A stretch of 14,411 nt of DNA from Bacteroidales bacterium. Its GTDB lineage: Bacteria; Bacteroidota; Bacteroidia; Bacteroidales; UBA3663. The notes beneath the pieces are model-generated. The model had not been told where the DNA came from and did not search any database. It saw only the letters and a program-made list of their open reading frames with translations. How positions within the stretch are numbered: the first letter of the stretch is position 1; each line of letters opens with the position of its first letter. The DNA is taken from positions 1 through 14,411 of the forward strand of contig JAUNCV010000034.1 in assembly GCA_030526445.1 (NCBI GenBank). Reading direction: 5' to 3'. Below are positions 1 to 7,683 of the stretch, in pieces. The translations under genes were made by a program, and so were the position numbers.

Positions 1-436
1 ACAGGAACTTGATCTCGTTGAGATCAGCCCAACTGCTGCGCCCCCCGTATGCAAGATTATGGACTACCAGAAGTTCTGCTACCAGCAGAAGAAGAAGGCT
101 AAGGAGGCAAAGGCCAATGCAGCTAAGGTAGTTATCAAGGAGATTCGTTTCGGTCCTCAGACCGATGACCATGACTACGAGTTCAAGCTCCGTCATGCAA
201 AGGAATTCCTCTCGGAGGGCTCGAAGGTGAAGGCGTATGTCTTCTTCAAGGGTCGTTCGATTCTCTTCAAGGAGCAGGGCGAGATTCTTCTTCTCCGCTT
301 TGCCAATGACCTTGAGGATCTTGGAAAGGTTGAGAGCATGCCAGTGCTCGAGGGTAAGCGCATGATTTTGATGCTTGCTCCTAAGGCAGCCAAGAAGGAA
401 AAGGCTGCCAAGCCAGCCGAGAAACCAGCAGAATAA
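1..436 (+). CDS. infC: Translation initiation factor IF-3, C-terminal part (5' end outside window)
   Basis: IF-3 binds the 30S subunit, keeps it apart from 50S and checks the start codon and initiator tRNA. The frame is open to the left edge (first complete codon at base 2). It encodes the end of the N-terminal domain and linker, with the IF-3 signature D-L-V-E-I-S-P ... P-P-V-C-K-I-M-D-Y, so the Met codon at 59 is internal and not the start. The C-terminal domain follows, with the typical H-D-Y-E-F-K-L-R-H-A-K-E-F-L segment, F-F-K-G-R and E-G-K-R-M. The tail is rich in Lys, Ala and Pro, as is common in Bacteroidota. It is followed after 57 bases by rpmI and then rplT, the standard infC-rpmI-rplT order. 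The true start, often a rare codon in this gene, lies outside the window. Confidence 0.97.
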   Translation, partial: QELDLVEISPTAAPPVCKIMDYQKFCYQQKKKAKEAKANAAKVVIKEIRFGPQTDDHDYEFKLRHAKEFLSEGSKVKAYVFFKGRSILFKEQGEILLLRFANDLEDLGKVESMPVLEGKRMILMLAPKAAKKEKAAKPAEKPAE

Positions 437-450
437 CAATTGAAAAAGAA

Positions 451-464
451 TACCCATCAGGGTA
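451..464 (+). other. Short hairpin between infC and rpmI
   Basis: TACCC (451-455) pairs with GGGTA (460-464) around an ATCA loop, in the 57-base spacer. The 5-bp stem has no T-run after it, so it is not a convincing terminator. It might be a processing or stability element. The rest of the spacer is A/T-rich and leads straight into the rpmI start. Confidence 0.3.
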
Positions 465-493
465 AGTATAACAAATAATAATTATTAACAAAA

Positions 494-691
494 ATGCCAA
501 AAGTTAAGACTAACTCCGGTGCTAAGAAGCGTTTTGCGCTCACCGGATCAGGACAGATCAAGAGAAAGCATGCTTACAAGAGCCACATCTTGACCAAGAA
601 GAGCAAGAAGCAGAAGCGTAACCTCACTAAGTTCGCTATCCTGGACAACGCTAACAAGACCAACGTTCGCGAGCTCCTCTGCCTCAAGTAA
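494..691 (+). CDS. rpmI: 50S ribosomal protein L35
   Basis: Structural protein of the large ribosomal subunit. The 65 residues are the full family length and show the L35 pattern: M-P-K-V-K-T-N-S-G-A-K-K-R-F at the N-terminus, then a very basic stretch including K-R-K-H-A-Y-K-S-H-I-L-T-K-K. The start at 494 is preceded by an A-rich sequence without a Shine-Dalgarno motif, which is normal in Bacteroidota. It lies between infC (57-base gap) and rplT (121-base gap) in the conserved IF3-L35-L20 operon. In other phyla L20 autoregulates this operon through leader RNA; I see no specific copy of such a structure here. Identity is certain. Confidence 0.98.
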   Translation: MPKVKTNSGAKKRFALTGSGQIKRKHAYKSHILTKKSKKQKRNLTKFAILDNANKTNVRELLCLK

Positions 692-812
692 TTCTTGAGC
701 AAAAAGTACTCTCAAAACAAGCTTTTAACAAGATCTATTAACAAAACAACCGTCTAAAAAGCGAAGCTGACAACAGTTAGTTTCCACGGCGTTTAAAAAA
801 CTTTTAAGAACT

Positions 813-1160
813 ATGCCACGTTCGGTAAATCATGTAGCGTCACGTGCACGCCGCAAGAAGATTCTCCGCCTCACCCGAGGCTACATTGGTGCCCGCAAGA
901 ATGTGTGGACCGTTGCTAAGAACACCTGGGAGAAGGGTTTGACTTATGCATTCCGCGATCGTCGTAACAACAAGCGCAACTTCCGCGCTCTCTGGATCAT
1001 GCGTATCAACGCAGCTGCTCGCCTCGAGGGCTTGAGCTACTCTAAGCTCATGGGTCTCCTCCACGCTAACGGCATCGATATCAACCGTAAGGTTCTCGCT
1101 GACCTCGGTATGAATCACCCAGAGGCATTCAAGGCAATCGTTGACAAAGTTAAGAAGTAA
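813..1160 (+). CDS. rplT: 50S ribosomal protein L20
   Basis: L20 binds 23S rRNA early in 50S assembly. The 115-residue length is normal. The N-terminus (M-P-R-S-V-N-H-V-A-S-R-A-R-R-K-K), the R-G-Y-x-G-A-R-K segment and the R-D-R-R-N-x-K-R-x-F-R-x-L-W-I-x-R-I-N-A-A-A-R core are all typical, as is the globular C-terminal part with G-I-D-I-N-R-K-V-L-A-D-L. It is the last gene of the infC-rpmI-rplT operon: a strong intrinsic terminator begins about 60 bases after its stop codon. The 121-base gap before it is A-rich. I saw no second gene or clear promoter in that gap. Confidence 0.98.
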   Translation: MPRSVNHVASRARRKKILRLTRGYIGARKNVWTVAKNTWEKGLTYAFRDRRNNKRNFRALWIMRINAAARLEGLSYSKLMGLLHANGIDINRKVLADLGMNHPEAFKAIVDKVKK

Positions 1161-1222
1161 TTAATTTATTTCTTACTGGGTCGTTTCGACTTGATTTGCA
1201 CGACGAATAATCGTCAAAATAG

Positions 1223-1255
1223 AGCTGTGCTTCGATAAGAAGTGCAGCTTTTTTT
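1223..1255 (+). terminator. Rho-independent terminator of the infC-rpmI-rplT operon
   Basis: An 11-bp stem (1223-1233 with 1239-1249, every position paired, two as G-U) closes a 5-base GATAA loop. It runs directly into seven T (1249-1255). Position and orientation fit the end of the rplT transcript. Confidence 0.9.
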
Positions 1256-1266
1256 GCTATGTAAAA

Positions 1267-1281
1267 GTTAAAATATTTAAC
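1267..1281. promoter_or_regulatory. Dyad GTTAAA-ATA-TTTAAC upstream of the receptor promoter
   Basis: A perfect 6+6 bp inverted repeat with a 3-base spacer lies about 70 bases before the -7 element of the receptor operon. Its half-site GTTAAAA recurs as direct copies at 1300-1306 and 1366-1372, that is 33 and 66 bases further on. It could be a regulator binding site, but such A/T-rich words also arise by chance. Confidence 0.25.
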
Positions 1282-1352
1282 ATTTCGAGGAATAAAGTAG
1301 TTAAAACATACATTATCAGCGCTTTTGTAATAGGAATGTAACGGAAAATGGC

Positions 1353-1360
1353 TATCTTTG
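1353..1360 (+). promoter_or_regulatory. Bacteroidota-type -7 promoter element (TATCTTTG) for the TonB receptor operon
   Basis: The sequence matches the Bacteroidota sigma factor -7 consensus TAnnTTTG exactly and is followed by CA, as often seen. Transcription would start near 1367, giving a 5' leader of about 45-50 bases. A TTTG at 1324-1327 is the only -33 candidate, and its 25-base spacing is longer than usual, so the upstream element is weak or the promoter needs an activator. Confidence 0.7.
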
Positions 1361-1414
1361 CACACGTTAAAAAGAAAATAACCCAATTTTTTTAAACTAA
1401 TCAATTACACAACA

Positions 1415-4400
1415 ATGAAGAAATCATTACTGACATTGGTAATGACCGTCGTAGCCTCAGTGATGGCTATGGCGCAGGTAACCACATCTGCACTTTCGGG
1501 TATCGTAACTGATGCTGAAGGTGAGGTGCTGGGTGCAACCGTACAAGCTGTGCACGTTCCTTCTGGTACTCACTATGGTGCCATCACCAACGAGAAGGGT
1601 GCATTTGCTATTCGCGGTATGCGTGTTGGTGGCCCATACGAGGTCACAATTTCTTATGTGGGTGCTACCACTCGTAAGTTTGAAGACATTACCCTTCAGC
1701 TGGGTGAGACCTTCAACCTCAACGTTGAGCTGGCTGAGAATGCCGATGTGCTTGGCGAGGTTGTTGTTGTGGGTCAGGGCACTAAGTTCCACAGCCTTAA
1801 GACCGGTGCTGCAACCAACATTTCGAACTCACAGATGACAGCTTTGCCAACCGTGAGCCGCAGCATTACTGACATGACCCGTCTTTCACCTTATGGTGGT
1901 AACGGTATGACCTTCGCAGGTACTGATGGCCGTACAGCCAACTTTACCGTGGACGGTGCCAACTTTAACAACAACTTTGGTTTGAGCTCTGCTCTGCCTG
2001 GTGGTGGTAACCCAATCTCAATCGATGCTATCGAGGAGATGCAGGTTGTGATTTCTCCATTCGATGTTCGTCAGACTGGCTTCATCGGTGGTGCTATCAA
2101 CGCTATCACCAAGTCGGGTACCAACACCTTCAAGGGTACTGCTTATGTGCACCATCGCAATGAGAACCTCCGTGGTGACGTTGTTTACAACCAGCACCTC
2201 GAGACCCTGCGCGAGAAGGATCGTCAGACCACTTGGGGCTTCACCGTGGGTGGCCCAATCATTAAGAATAAACTCTTCTTCTTCGCCAACGCTGAGTGGC
2301 AGAAGACCCCAACCATTGCTAACCGCTGGCATGCTTCAGAGGATGGCGTGGCTAACCCAGACAGCTACACTTCGCGCACCACTATTGCTGACCTCCAGAA
2401 GGTTAGCGACCACGTGAAGCAGAAGTATGGTTATGACACCGGTTCATTTACCAGTTTCCCTGCTGATGAGGACAACAAGAAGCTCCTCTTCCGTATTGAC
2501 TGGAACATCACCGACAACCACCACTTGGCTGTTCGCTACAACCACACTTTGAACAACAACTGGCAGGCTCCTAACGGCACCTCAATGGACGGCGGCACAC
2601 GTATGTCAGGCTATCGTACCTCACAGTACTCTATGTCGTATGCAAACGCTATGTACGCTATCCAGAACAAGGTTAACTCATTCTCTGTTGACCTCAACAG
2701 CCGTTTCACTGACAAGCTCTCTAACCAGTTCTTGATGACCTTCTCTAAGCTCGATGATGTGCGTGACACCAACTCAAGCGAGTTCCCATTCATCGACATC
2801 CTGAAGGACGACCAGAACTACATTGCTCTCGGTTATGAGCTCTTCACCTGGAACAATGGTGTGCACAACAACATCTTTAATGTAAAGGATGAGGTAACTT
2901 ACTATTATGGCAAGCACAAGATTCTCGGTGGTATGAACTACGAGTATCAGATGGCTGATAATATGTATATGCGTAATGGTACCGGTTACTATCGTTATAA
3001 GAGCCTTGACGACTTCCTCAACGGTGCAACTCCTGAGGTTGTCTGCTTGACCTACGGTTATGACGGCGAGGATAAGCCTGCTGCTCGTGTAACCTTCCAC
3101 AAGGCTGGTATCTATGGTCAGGACGAGTGGGACCTCAATGAGCGCTTGAAACTTAACCTCGGTATCCGCTTCGATGCTCTCTTCTTCGATGAGAACGACC
3201 TCATGACCAACAAGAAGATCTATGATCTTGACTACAACGGCCGTCACATTGACACCGGCAAGTGGCCTAAGACTCAGGTAGGAGTTTCGCCACGTATTGG
3301 TGCTTCATGGGATGTGCTTGGTACCAAGCAGCTCATTGTGCGCGGTGGTACAGGTCTCTTCCAGGGCCGTTTGCCACTCGTATTCTTCACCAACATGCCA
3401 ACCAACTCGGGCATGGTGCAGTATCAGGCTCAGCTCGGTCCTTCGGCCAAGTATGCTAACCTCCCAGACGAGGTACAGGCTAAGTTTGGCAGCATGGCCG
3501 ACGTAATGGCTCAGTTCGCTGGTGGTCTTGTGCACGAGGGTAACAGCTATGTAACTCCTCTCAAGAACAAGCTCATCTCAATGGGCTTCCCACAGACCAT
3601 CACTCCTGAGAAGGGCGCTAAGCCTTCTAGCATCTCGGCTGTAGATCCAGACTTCAAAATGCCAATGGTTTGGAAGACTTCAGTGGCTGTTGACTATGCA
3701 TTCAACACTGATTTCCCACTCTCTGTAACCGCTGAGACCATCTTCAACAAGACTGTTCGCGCAGCTTCGATCTCAGACTGGTCAATTCCTTCAGTAGGTG
3801 GTTTTGCTCGCTTCAATGGCGTTGACAACCGTCCTATCTATCCTGCTGGTTACCGCACCGGTACCAAGGCATTCATGCTCGAGAACACCCACAAGGGTTA
3901 TGGTTCTCAGACCAGTTTCACCATCAAGTCATCTCCACTTGATTACCTTGACTTGATGTTCGCTTACACTCACTCTGTAACCAAGGAGCTCACCTCTATG
4001 CCAGGTTCGGCTGCTGAGTCTGCCTTCACTTATGTTCCAACCGTTGAGGGTCCAAACAACATCAAGCTCCATAACAGTTTGAACAATACTCCTGACCGTA
4101 TGATTGCTTCGGTTAACGTGAACAAGGGTGGCAACCACTTCAGCCTTATCTATGAGGCATTCCGTGGCGGTTACAACTATTCATATATGTTGACCAACGA
4201 TATGAACGGTGACGGCTATGCTTATGATGCTCTCTACATCCCAACCGACGAGGAGGTTCGCAACGGTTCATTCCGTTTCGCTTCTGAGGACGATCGCGAC
4301 CGCTTCATGGCATTCGTTCATCATGATGACTACCTCTCTGATCACCAGGGTGAGTATGCAGAGCCATACAGCCTCATCAACCCATGGGTACATCGTTTCG

Positions 4401-4702
4401 ATATCAGCTACAAGCGTGACTTCAAGTTCCAGATTGCTGAGACCACTCACAAGTTCCAGCTCGGCTTCGATATCCGCAACGTGGGCAACCTTCTTAACGA
4501 CAAGTGGGGTGTAATGCGCTGCTTCAACTCAGCTATCGGCTCAGAGGCTCGTATCCTCAAGTATGATGGCGTTGACAAGGACGGCTACGCTGTATTCTCT
4601 ACTCCAAAGGCAGTTAATGGCGATGCACCAACCTTCATTCCTAACAAGGCAGCAGGTCAGAACTGGTACATGTCAATCAGCGCTAAGTATTTCTTCAACT
4701 AA
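1415..4702 (+). CDS. Oar-like TonB-dependent outer-membrane receptor
   Basis: A 1095-residue outer-membrane receptor predicted to import a substrate with energy from TonB-ExbBD. Residues 1-20 form a signal peptide (cleavage expected after A-M-A, before Q21). Residues about 22-108 are a carboxypeptidase-regulatory-like beta domain. A TonB-box-like E-V-V-V-V-G lies at 115-120. The plug spans about 125-236 and contains T-V-D-G-A-N and the Oar-typical S-P-F-D-V-R-Q-T-G-F-I-G-G-A-I-N-A-I-T-K run. The rest is a large beta barrel ending in K-Y-F-F-N. The plug resembles the Oar family rather than SusC, and no SusD gene follows; the next gene, 17 bases on, is a BACON/OB lipoprotein. A -7 element at 1353 should drive both. 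Codon choice is strongly biased (AAG, AAC, CTC, GGT), like the ribosomal genes upstream, which suggests high expression. The substrate is unknown. Confidence 0.9.
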   Translation: MKKSLLTLVMTVVASVMAMAQVTTSALSGIVTDAEGEVLGATVQAVHVPSGTHYGAITNEKGAFAIRGMRVGGPYEVTISYVGATTRKFEDITLQLGETFNLNVELAENADVLGEVVVVGQGTKFHSLKTGAATNISNSQMTALPTVSRSITDMTRLSPYGGNGMTFAGTDGRTANFTVDGANFNNNFGLSSALPGGGNPISIDAIEEMQVVISPFDVRQTGFIGGAINAITKSGTNTFKGTAYVHHRNENLRGDVVYNQHLETLREKDRQTTWGFTVGGPIIKNKLFFFANAEWQKTPTIANRWHASEDGVANPDSYTSRTTIADLQKVSDHVKQKYGYDTGSFTSFPADEDNKKLLFRIDWNITDNHHLAVRYNHTLNNNWQAPNGTSMDGGTRMSGYRTSQYSMSYANAMYAIQNKVNSFSVDLNSRFTDKLSNQFLMTFSKLDDVRDTNSSEFPFIDILKDDQNYIALGYELFTWNNGVHNNIFNVKDEVTYYYGKHKILGGMNYEYQMADNMYMRNGTGYYRYKSLDDFLNGATPEVVCLTYGYDGEDKPAARVTFHKAGIYGQDEWDLNERLKLNLGIRFDALFFDENDLMTNKKIYDLDYNGRHIDTGKWPKTQVGVSPRIGASWDVLGTKQLIVRGGTGLFQGRLPLVFFTNMPTNSGMVQYQAQLGPSAKYANLPDEVQAKFGSMADVMAQFAGGLVHEGNSYVTPLKNKLISMGFPQTITPEKGAKPSSISAVDPDFKMPMVWKTSVAVDYAFNTDFPLSVTAETIFNKTVRAASISDWSIPSVGGFARFNGVDNRPIYPAGYRTGTKAFMLENTHKGYGSQTSFTIKSSPLDYLDLMFAYTHSVTKELTSMPGSAAESAFTYVPTVEGPNNIKLHNSLNNTPDRMIASVNVNKGGNHFSLIYEAFRGGYNYSYMLTNDMNGDGYAYDALYIPTDEEVRNGSFRFASEDDRDRFMAFVHHDDYLSDHQGEYAEPYSLINPWVHRFDISYKRDFKFQIAETTHKFQLGFDIRNVGNLLNDKWGVMRCFNSAIGSEARILKYDGVDKDGYAVFSTPKAVNGDAPTFIPNKAAGQNWYMSISAKYFFN

Positions 4703-4719
4703 AAAACAAGAAATCCAAG

Positions 4720-6255
4720 ATGAAACTTAAAAATTATATTTTGGCTCTTGCAGCTGTTCTCACTTTGGGCGCAACCAGCTGTGAGGATATGAACGAGAAG
4801 ACCTTCCTGAGCGAGGTTCAGGTGTCATCTTCTTACCTTGCATTTGACGCTGCCGGCAGCTCTGAGACTATCGAGGTTAAGGCGCATGGTTCATGGGAGT
4901 TTGTTGAGCTTCCTTCATGGCTCTCTGCTAACCCAGCTTCGGGCCAGGGTTCGGCAACCGTAACTTTCACTGCACAGGCTGCTACTGATACTCGTCAGGG
5001 TTCATTCTTCCTCACCTGCAATGGCGCAGAGCAGCGCATCAACTACATTCAGCAGACCGAGAAAAAGGAGACTCCACTCTCGAGCTGTAAGGAGGTGAAC
5101 AGCGGTATTGAGGGCGTAACCTATCGCGCTGCTGGTGTTATCACCAAGATCGCTGAATCGGCTAAGTATGGTAACTTCTACTTCTCAGATGGTACTGGCG
5201 AGGTATATGTATATGGTACCAAGTACAACGGTGCTACCCAGCAGGGCGCGCTTGAGAAGCTCGGCCTCAATGTGGGCGACTATGTAGTTGTTGAGGGTCC
5301 TTTGGCTATCTACAGCGGTACTTACGAACTCAAGGATGCTGACATCGTATCATACGAGAAGTCACTCATTAAGTGCGACTCGACCATGGTGGCTGGTGTG
5401 AAGTCTTCAGAACTTCCACTCGAGGGCGGCGAACTCGTAGCTATGCTCACCTGCAAGGGTAAGGGCGTTTCGGTATCAGTGCCAAGCGACGCTCAGTCAT
5501 GGCTCTCGGTTATCTCGGTTAAGACCGCTGGCGAGCAGGCAACTGTTACCTTCCTTGCTGCTCCAAACGTTGGTGGCGACCGTTCGACCACTATCACCTT
5601 CACCACTAACGATGGCAAGAAGGAGTACACTTCACAGACTTCGTTCAGCCAGAAGGGTGCTATCGTAGCTTGCTCGGTAGCCGACTTCCTTGCTCAGCCT
5701 GTTGGCGATGCTCAGTTCCGCCTCACTGGTGTTATCACCAGCCTCAATGGCAAGAACTGCTACATCCGCGATCACTCGGGCGATGTGCTTGTTTACAATC
5801 CTAACCTCAACGGTTTGACCGTGAAGGAGGGCGACATCATCACCGTAGTTGGTAAGCGTGCTGCTTATAAGGATAGCCCACAGATGGGCAGCCCAGTTGT
5901 TGAGGCTGTGCAGGCTGTTGAAGCTATCTCTCTCGCTGAGTTCAAGGCTTTGGCCGATGACAAGAACAAACTTTACCTCATCACTGGTAAGGTGGCTGAG
6001 CCAACCGAGCCAAACACCAAGTATGATCTCGAAACCTATGGCAACTTCTCACTCGTTGCTGAAGATGGCACTGAGCTCTACGTTTACGGTGTTTCGACCG
6101 GTGTTGGTGGTGAAACCAAGAAGTTCGGTACCCTTGGCGTGAAGGAGGGCGACGAGCTCACCATTATTGCTTACAAGACCTCTTACACCAAGAACGACTA
6201 CACTTTGATGCAGGCAGGTGGCGCTATGTATGTGGGCCACACTGCTGCTGAGTAA
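4720..6255 (+). CDS. BACON/OB-fold repeat lipoprotein, partner of the TonB receptor
   Basis: A 511-residue predicted outer-membrane lipoprotein. Residues 1-20 are a lipoprotein signal peptide ending A-T-S, with lipidated Cys21. The acidic residues that follow (E-D) fit surface export in Bacteroidota. I read five domains: BACON-like (about 34-112, with S-W-E-F and P-S-W-L-S), OB-like 1 (132-213), BACON-like 2 (226-312, with S-W-L-S), OB-like 2 (331-402) and OB-like 3 (416-508). The OB-like units share a T/A-G-V/K-I/V start, an acidic turn before V/L-Y/V-V-Y, and a later V-x-x-G-D/E motif. No catalytic motif is visible, so a binding or scaffold role is more likely than an enzyme. The 17-base gap to the receptor and matching biased codons indicate one operon and one complex. 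BACON domains are often thought to bind carbohydrate or mucin, while OB folds bind oligonucleotides or sugars; the ligand is open. Confidence 0.8.
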   Translation: MKLKNYILALAAVLTLGATSCEDMNEKTFLSEVQVSSSYLAFDAAGSSETIEVKAHGSWEFVELPSWLSANPASGQGSATVTFTAQAATDTRQGSFFLTCNGAEQRINYIQQTEKKETPLSSCKEVNSGIEGVTYRAAGVITKIAESAKYGNFYFSDGTGEVYVYGTKYNGATQQGALEKLGLNVGDYVVVEGPLAIYSGTYELKDADIVSYEKSLIKCDSTMVAGVKSSELPLEGGELVAMLTCKGKGVSVSVPSDAQSWLSVISVKTAGEQATVTFLAAPNVGGDRSTTITFTTNDGKKEYTSQTSFSQKGAIVACSVADFLAQPVGDAQFRLTGVITSLNGKNCYIRDHSGDVLVYNPNLNGLTVKEGDIITVVGKRAAYKDSPQMGSPVVEAVQAVEAISLAEFKALADDKNKLYLITGKVAEPTEPNTKYDLETYGNFSLVAEDGTELYVYGVSTGVGGETKKFGTLGVKEGDELTIIAYKTSYTKNDYTLMQAGGAMYVGHTAAE

Positions 6256-6270
6256 TCAGTTCGGAAATAT

Positions 6271-6320
6271 AAAAAAGAAATACTCCGTAACCCAAAAGGT
6301 TGCGGAGTATTTCTCATTTT
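6271..6320. terminator. Bidirectional intrinsic terminator between convergent operons
   Basis: A 16-bp stem (6277-6292 with 6298-6313, one G-T pair) closes a 5-base CAAAA loop. On the plus strand it is followed by TCATTTT, ending the receptor/lipoprotein transcript 20-odd bases after its stop. On the minus strand it is followed by TTTTTT (complement of 6271-6276), so it can also end the porin transcript. Confidence 0.88.
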
Positions 6321-6373
6321 ACATAATTGGGCAACCATTTTGGCTGCGGGATATATTATGTTTTATTAAGCTA

Positions 6374-6429
6374 TTGCCGAGGTTTTGATCAAGAATAAAC
6401 TTGTTTTTTCGGCAAGCAATAAGTTTATT
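6374..6429 (-). other. Overlapping inverted repeats in the porin 3' untranslated region
   Basis: Two pairings share sequence. TTGCCGA (6374-6380) pairs with TCGGCAA (6409-6415), enclosing CAAG/CTTG. AATAAACTT (6394-6402) pairs with AAGTTTATT (6421-6429). They exclude each other in RNA. No T-run follows on the minus strand, so these are 3' structure rather than a clear terminator. Confidence 0.35.
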
Positions 6430-6430
6430 A

Positions 6431-7606
6431 TTAGAAACGGAAATAGGTTTCGAGCCAGAGCTCATTGAAGTGCTTATCGCCAGTAGCATGGCTGCCCATG
6501 ATGTTGTAGTTGTACTGAATCTGGAACTTGAGGTTCTTGTGCAACTGGAACTCTGGGATGAGCGAGAGTACGGTCTGCTTTTGCTGCTTCATCTCGTTGT
6601 TGGCCCATTGGTACTGACCTGTGAGTTTGAACCAATCGTTGAGAGGCATGCCAGCAACAGCGTAGAATGCCTCACAGTTGCCGAGATCAGACTGACCGTG
6701 AGCATACTCAGTGCGGAAGCTCATGCCGCTCTTGTCGTCGTATTTAGCGCCGAAAGCGTAGCGATTGCGCGAATGGTTCTCAACAACGCCTGCAGCATTG
6801 GCTTTGTCGAAAGTGCCCTTCCAGCCAAAGAAACCGAGGAAGAGACCTTTGACAGGCTGTACCTGGAATGTGCCGGTGATGTCTTTCTTGCCATCTGTAT
6901 CATTGCAGTTGATGCCTGTGCCGTTTGAAACCATGAGCTGATAGTGGAAGAGGTTGTGGTTGTCTTCGCCTACTGGCATGAAATCGCCCTGCACCTGAAG
7001 ACCCATATCACGTCCGCCATTGGTGCCGCCCTTGGTGTCTGCGCCAAGATAATCGTTGTGGCCGGTGAGATATTTGGTCATGAGCGAGTAGTCGCCAGTA
7101 GAGATGTCCCATGGATTCATTGGGTTTTCAAAACCAAAGGCGCGCTTGAACTGACCAATCTTCACCTTGAAGTAGCTGTATTTTTTCCACTCAACAAAGA
7201 AGTCCTTCATGTGGAAGCCGTCGTTGTTGGTCTGAATCTGGATGCGATAAGCGAAGTCTTTGAGGATAGTGCCATCAATATAGAAACGCACAAGACGTTG
7301 GTTGAAGCCAGGTCCACCTTTAGCGCCGTCCTTGTCGCTGTACTGGTATCGGCCAATGACATAACCGCCAAACTTAGGAGCAGAAATAAAATCGGTCACG
7401 TTGCGACCATATTGCAACTCTTTCTTCTCGGCAGCTGCTGGAGCCGACTCCATACTGCTGGCAATAGCATTGTTGAGATAGGTGGTGAGGAAGCCCGACT
7501 CGAGTGGTTCTTCGCTCATAAACTCTGAAGTGTTGCCTTCTGGCTCGGCAGCCATCATAGGCATGGTCAATGCCATTGCTGCGAGTGGAATAAAGAACTT
7601 TTTCAT
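6431..7606 (-). CDS. Phosphate-selective porin O/P-type outer-membrane porin
   Basis: A 391-residue predicted outer-membrane beta-barrel porin for small, probably anionic solutes. I start it at 7606, where M-K-K-F-F-I-P-L opens a normal signal peptide ending near M-M-A-A. An ATG four codons upstream (7618) is also in frame but gives a poorer N-terminus. After about 45 polar residues the barrel begins with G-G-Y-V-I-G-R-Y-Q-Y and then the family-like F-N-Q-R-L-V-R-F-Y-I-D-G, F-x-Y-R-I-Q-I-Q-T and V-K-I-G-Q-F-K-R-A-F-G-F-E segments. It ends in Y-F-R-F, the terminal aromatic typical of barrels inserted by BamA. The DASS transporter gene lies upstream with a 77-base gap holding a terminator-like hairpin and no obvious promoter, so expression probably depends on read-through. 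The phosphate specificity implied by the family name is not proven here. Confidence 0.82.
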   Translation of the reverse strand: MKKFFIPLAAMALTMPMMAAEPEGNTSEFMSEEPLESGFLTTYLNNAIASSMESAPAAAEKKELQYGRNVTDFISAPKFGGYVIGRYQYSDKDGAKGGPGFNQRLVRFYIDGTILKDFAYRIQIQTNNDGFHMKDFFVEWKKYSYFKVKIGQFKRAFGFENPMNPWDISTGDYSLMTKYLTGHNDYLGADTKGGTNGGRDMGLQVQGDFMPVGEDNHNLFHYQLMVSNGTGINCNDTDGKKDITGTFQVQPVKGLFLGFFGWKGTFDKANAAGVVENHSRNRYAFGAKYDDKSGMSFRTEYAHGQSDLGNCEAFYAVAGMPLNDWFKLTGQYQWANNEMKQQKQTVLSLIPEFQLHKNLKFQIQYNYNIMGSHATGDKHFNELWLETYFRF

Positions 7607-7620
7607 AAAATAAAACATTT

Positions 7621-7661
7621 ATAAAGAAAATGTCCCCTCACTTTAGGGAAAGAAGGGGACA
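7621..7661 (-). terminator. Terminator or attenuator between transporter and porin genes
   Basis: Read on the minus strand, an 8-bp GC-rich stem (7654-7661 with 7631-7638) encloses an inner 4-bp stem (7649-7652 with 7641-7644). It is followed by TTTTCTTT (7630 down to 7623). It lies 22 bases after the transporter stop and just before the porin start. Because no porin promoter is visible, partial termination may set a lower porin level. Confidence 0.75.
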
Positions 7662-7683
7662 GTATAAATAGGGTTTCTTATTA

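Noticed and set aside
59..436. infC starting at the ATG at 59
   Set aside because: The same frame is open to the left edge and encodes the conserved IF-3 segment before this Met, so 59 is an internal codon.
474..486. A/T-rich palindrome before rpmI as an operator
   Set aside because: AATAATTATT in an A/T-rich spacer is expected by chance and nothing else supports a binding site.
1202..1215. Small hairpin GACGA-ATAA-TCGTC after rplT
   Set aside because: It is only 5 bp, has no T-run, and a much stronger terminator follows eight bases later.
2774..3247. Open frame of 157 codons on the minus strand inside the receptor gene
   Set aside because: It lies fully antisense to a gene with clear domain structure and encodes no recognisable motif. 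Strong codon bias in the real gene keeps the opposite frame open.
6401..7528. Two long plus-strand open frames (175 and 194 codons) opposite the porin
   Set aside because: They are antisense shadows of the porin, which has a signal peptide, barrel strands and terminal Phe. Neither has a promoter word or a family signature.
7607..7618. Upstream in-frame ATG at 7618 as the porin start
   Set aside because: It adds M-F-Y-F before a standard M-K-K signal peptide; the start at 7606 is the better one, though 7618 cannot be excluded.
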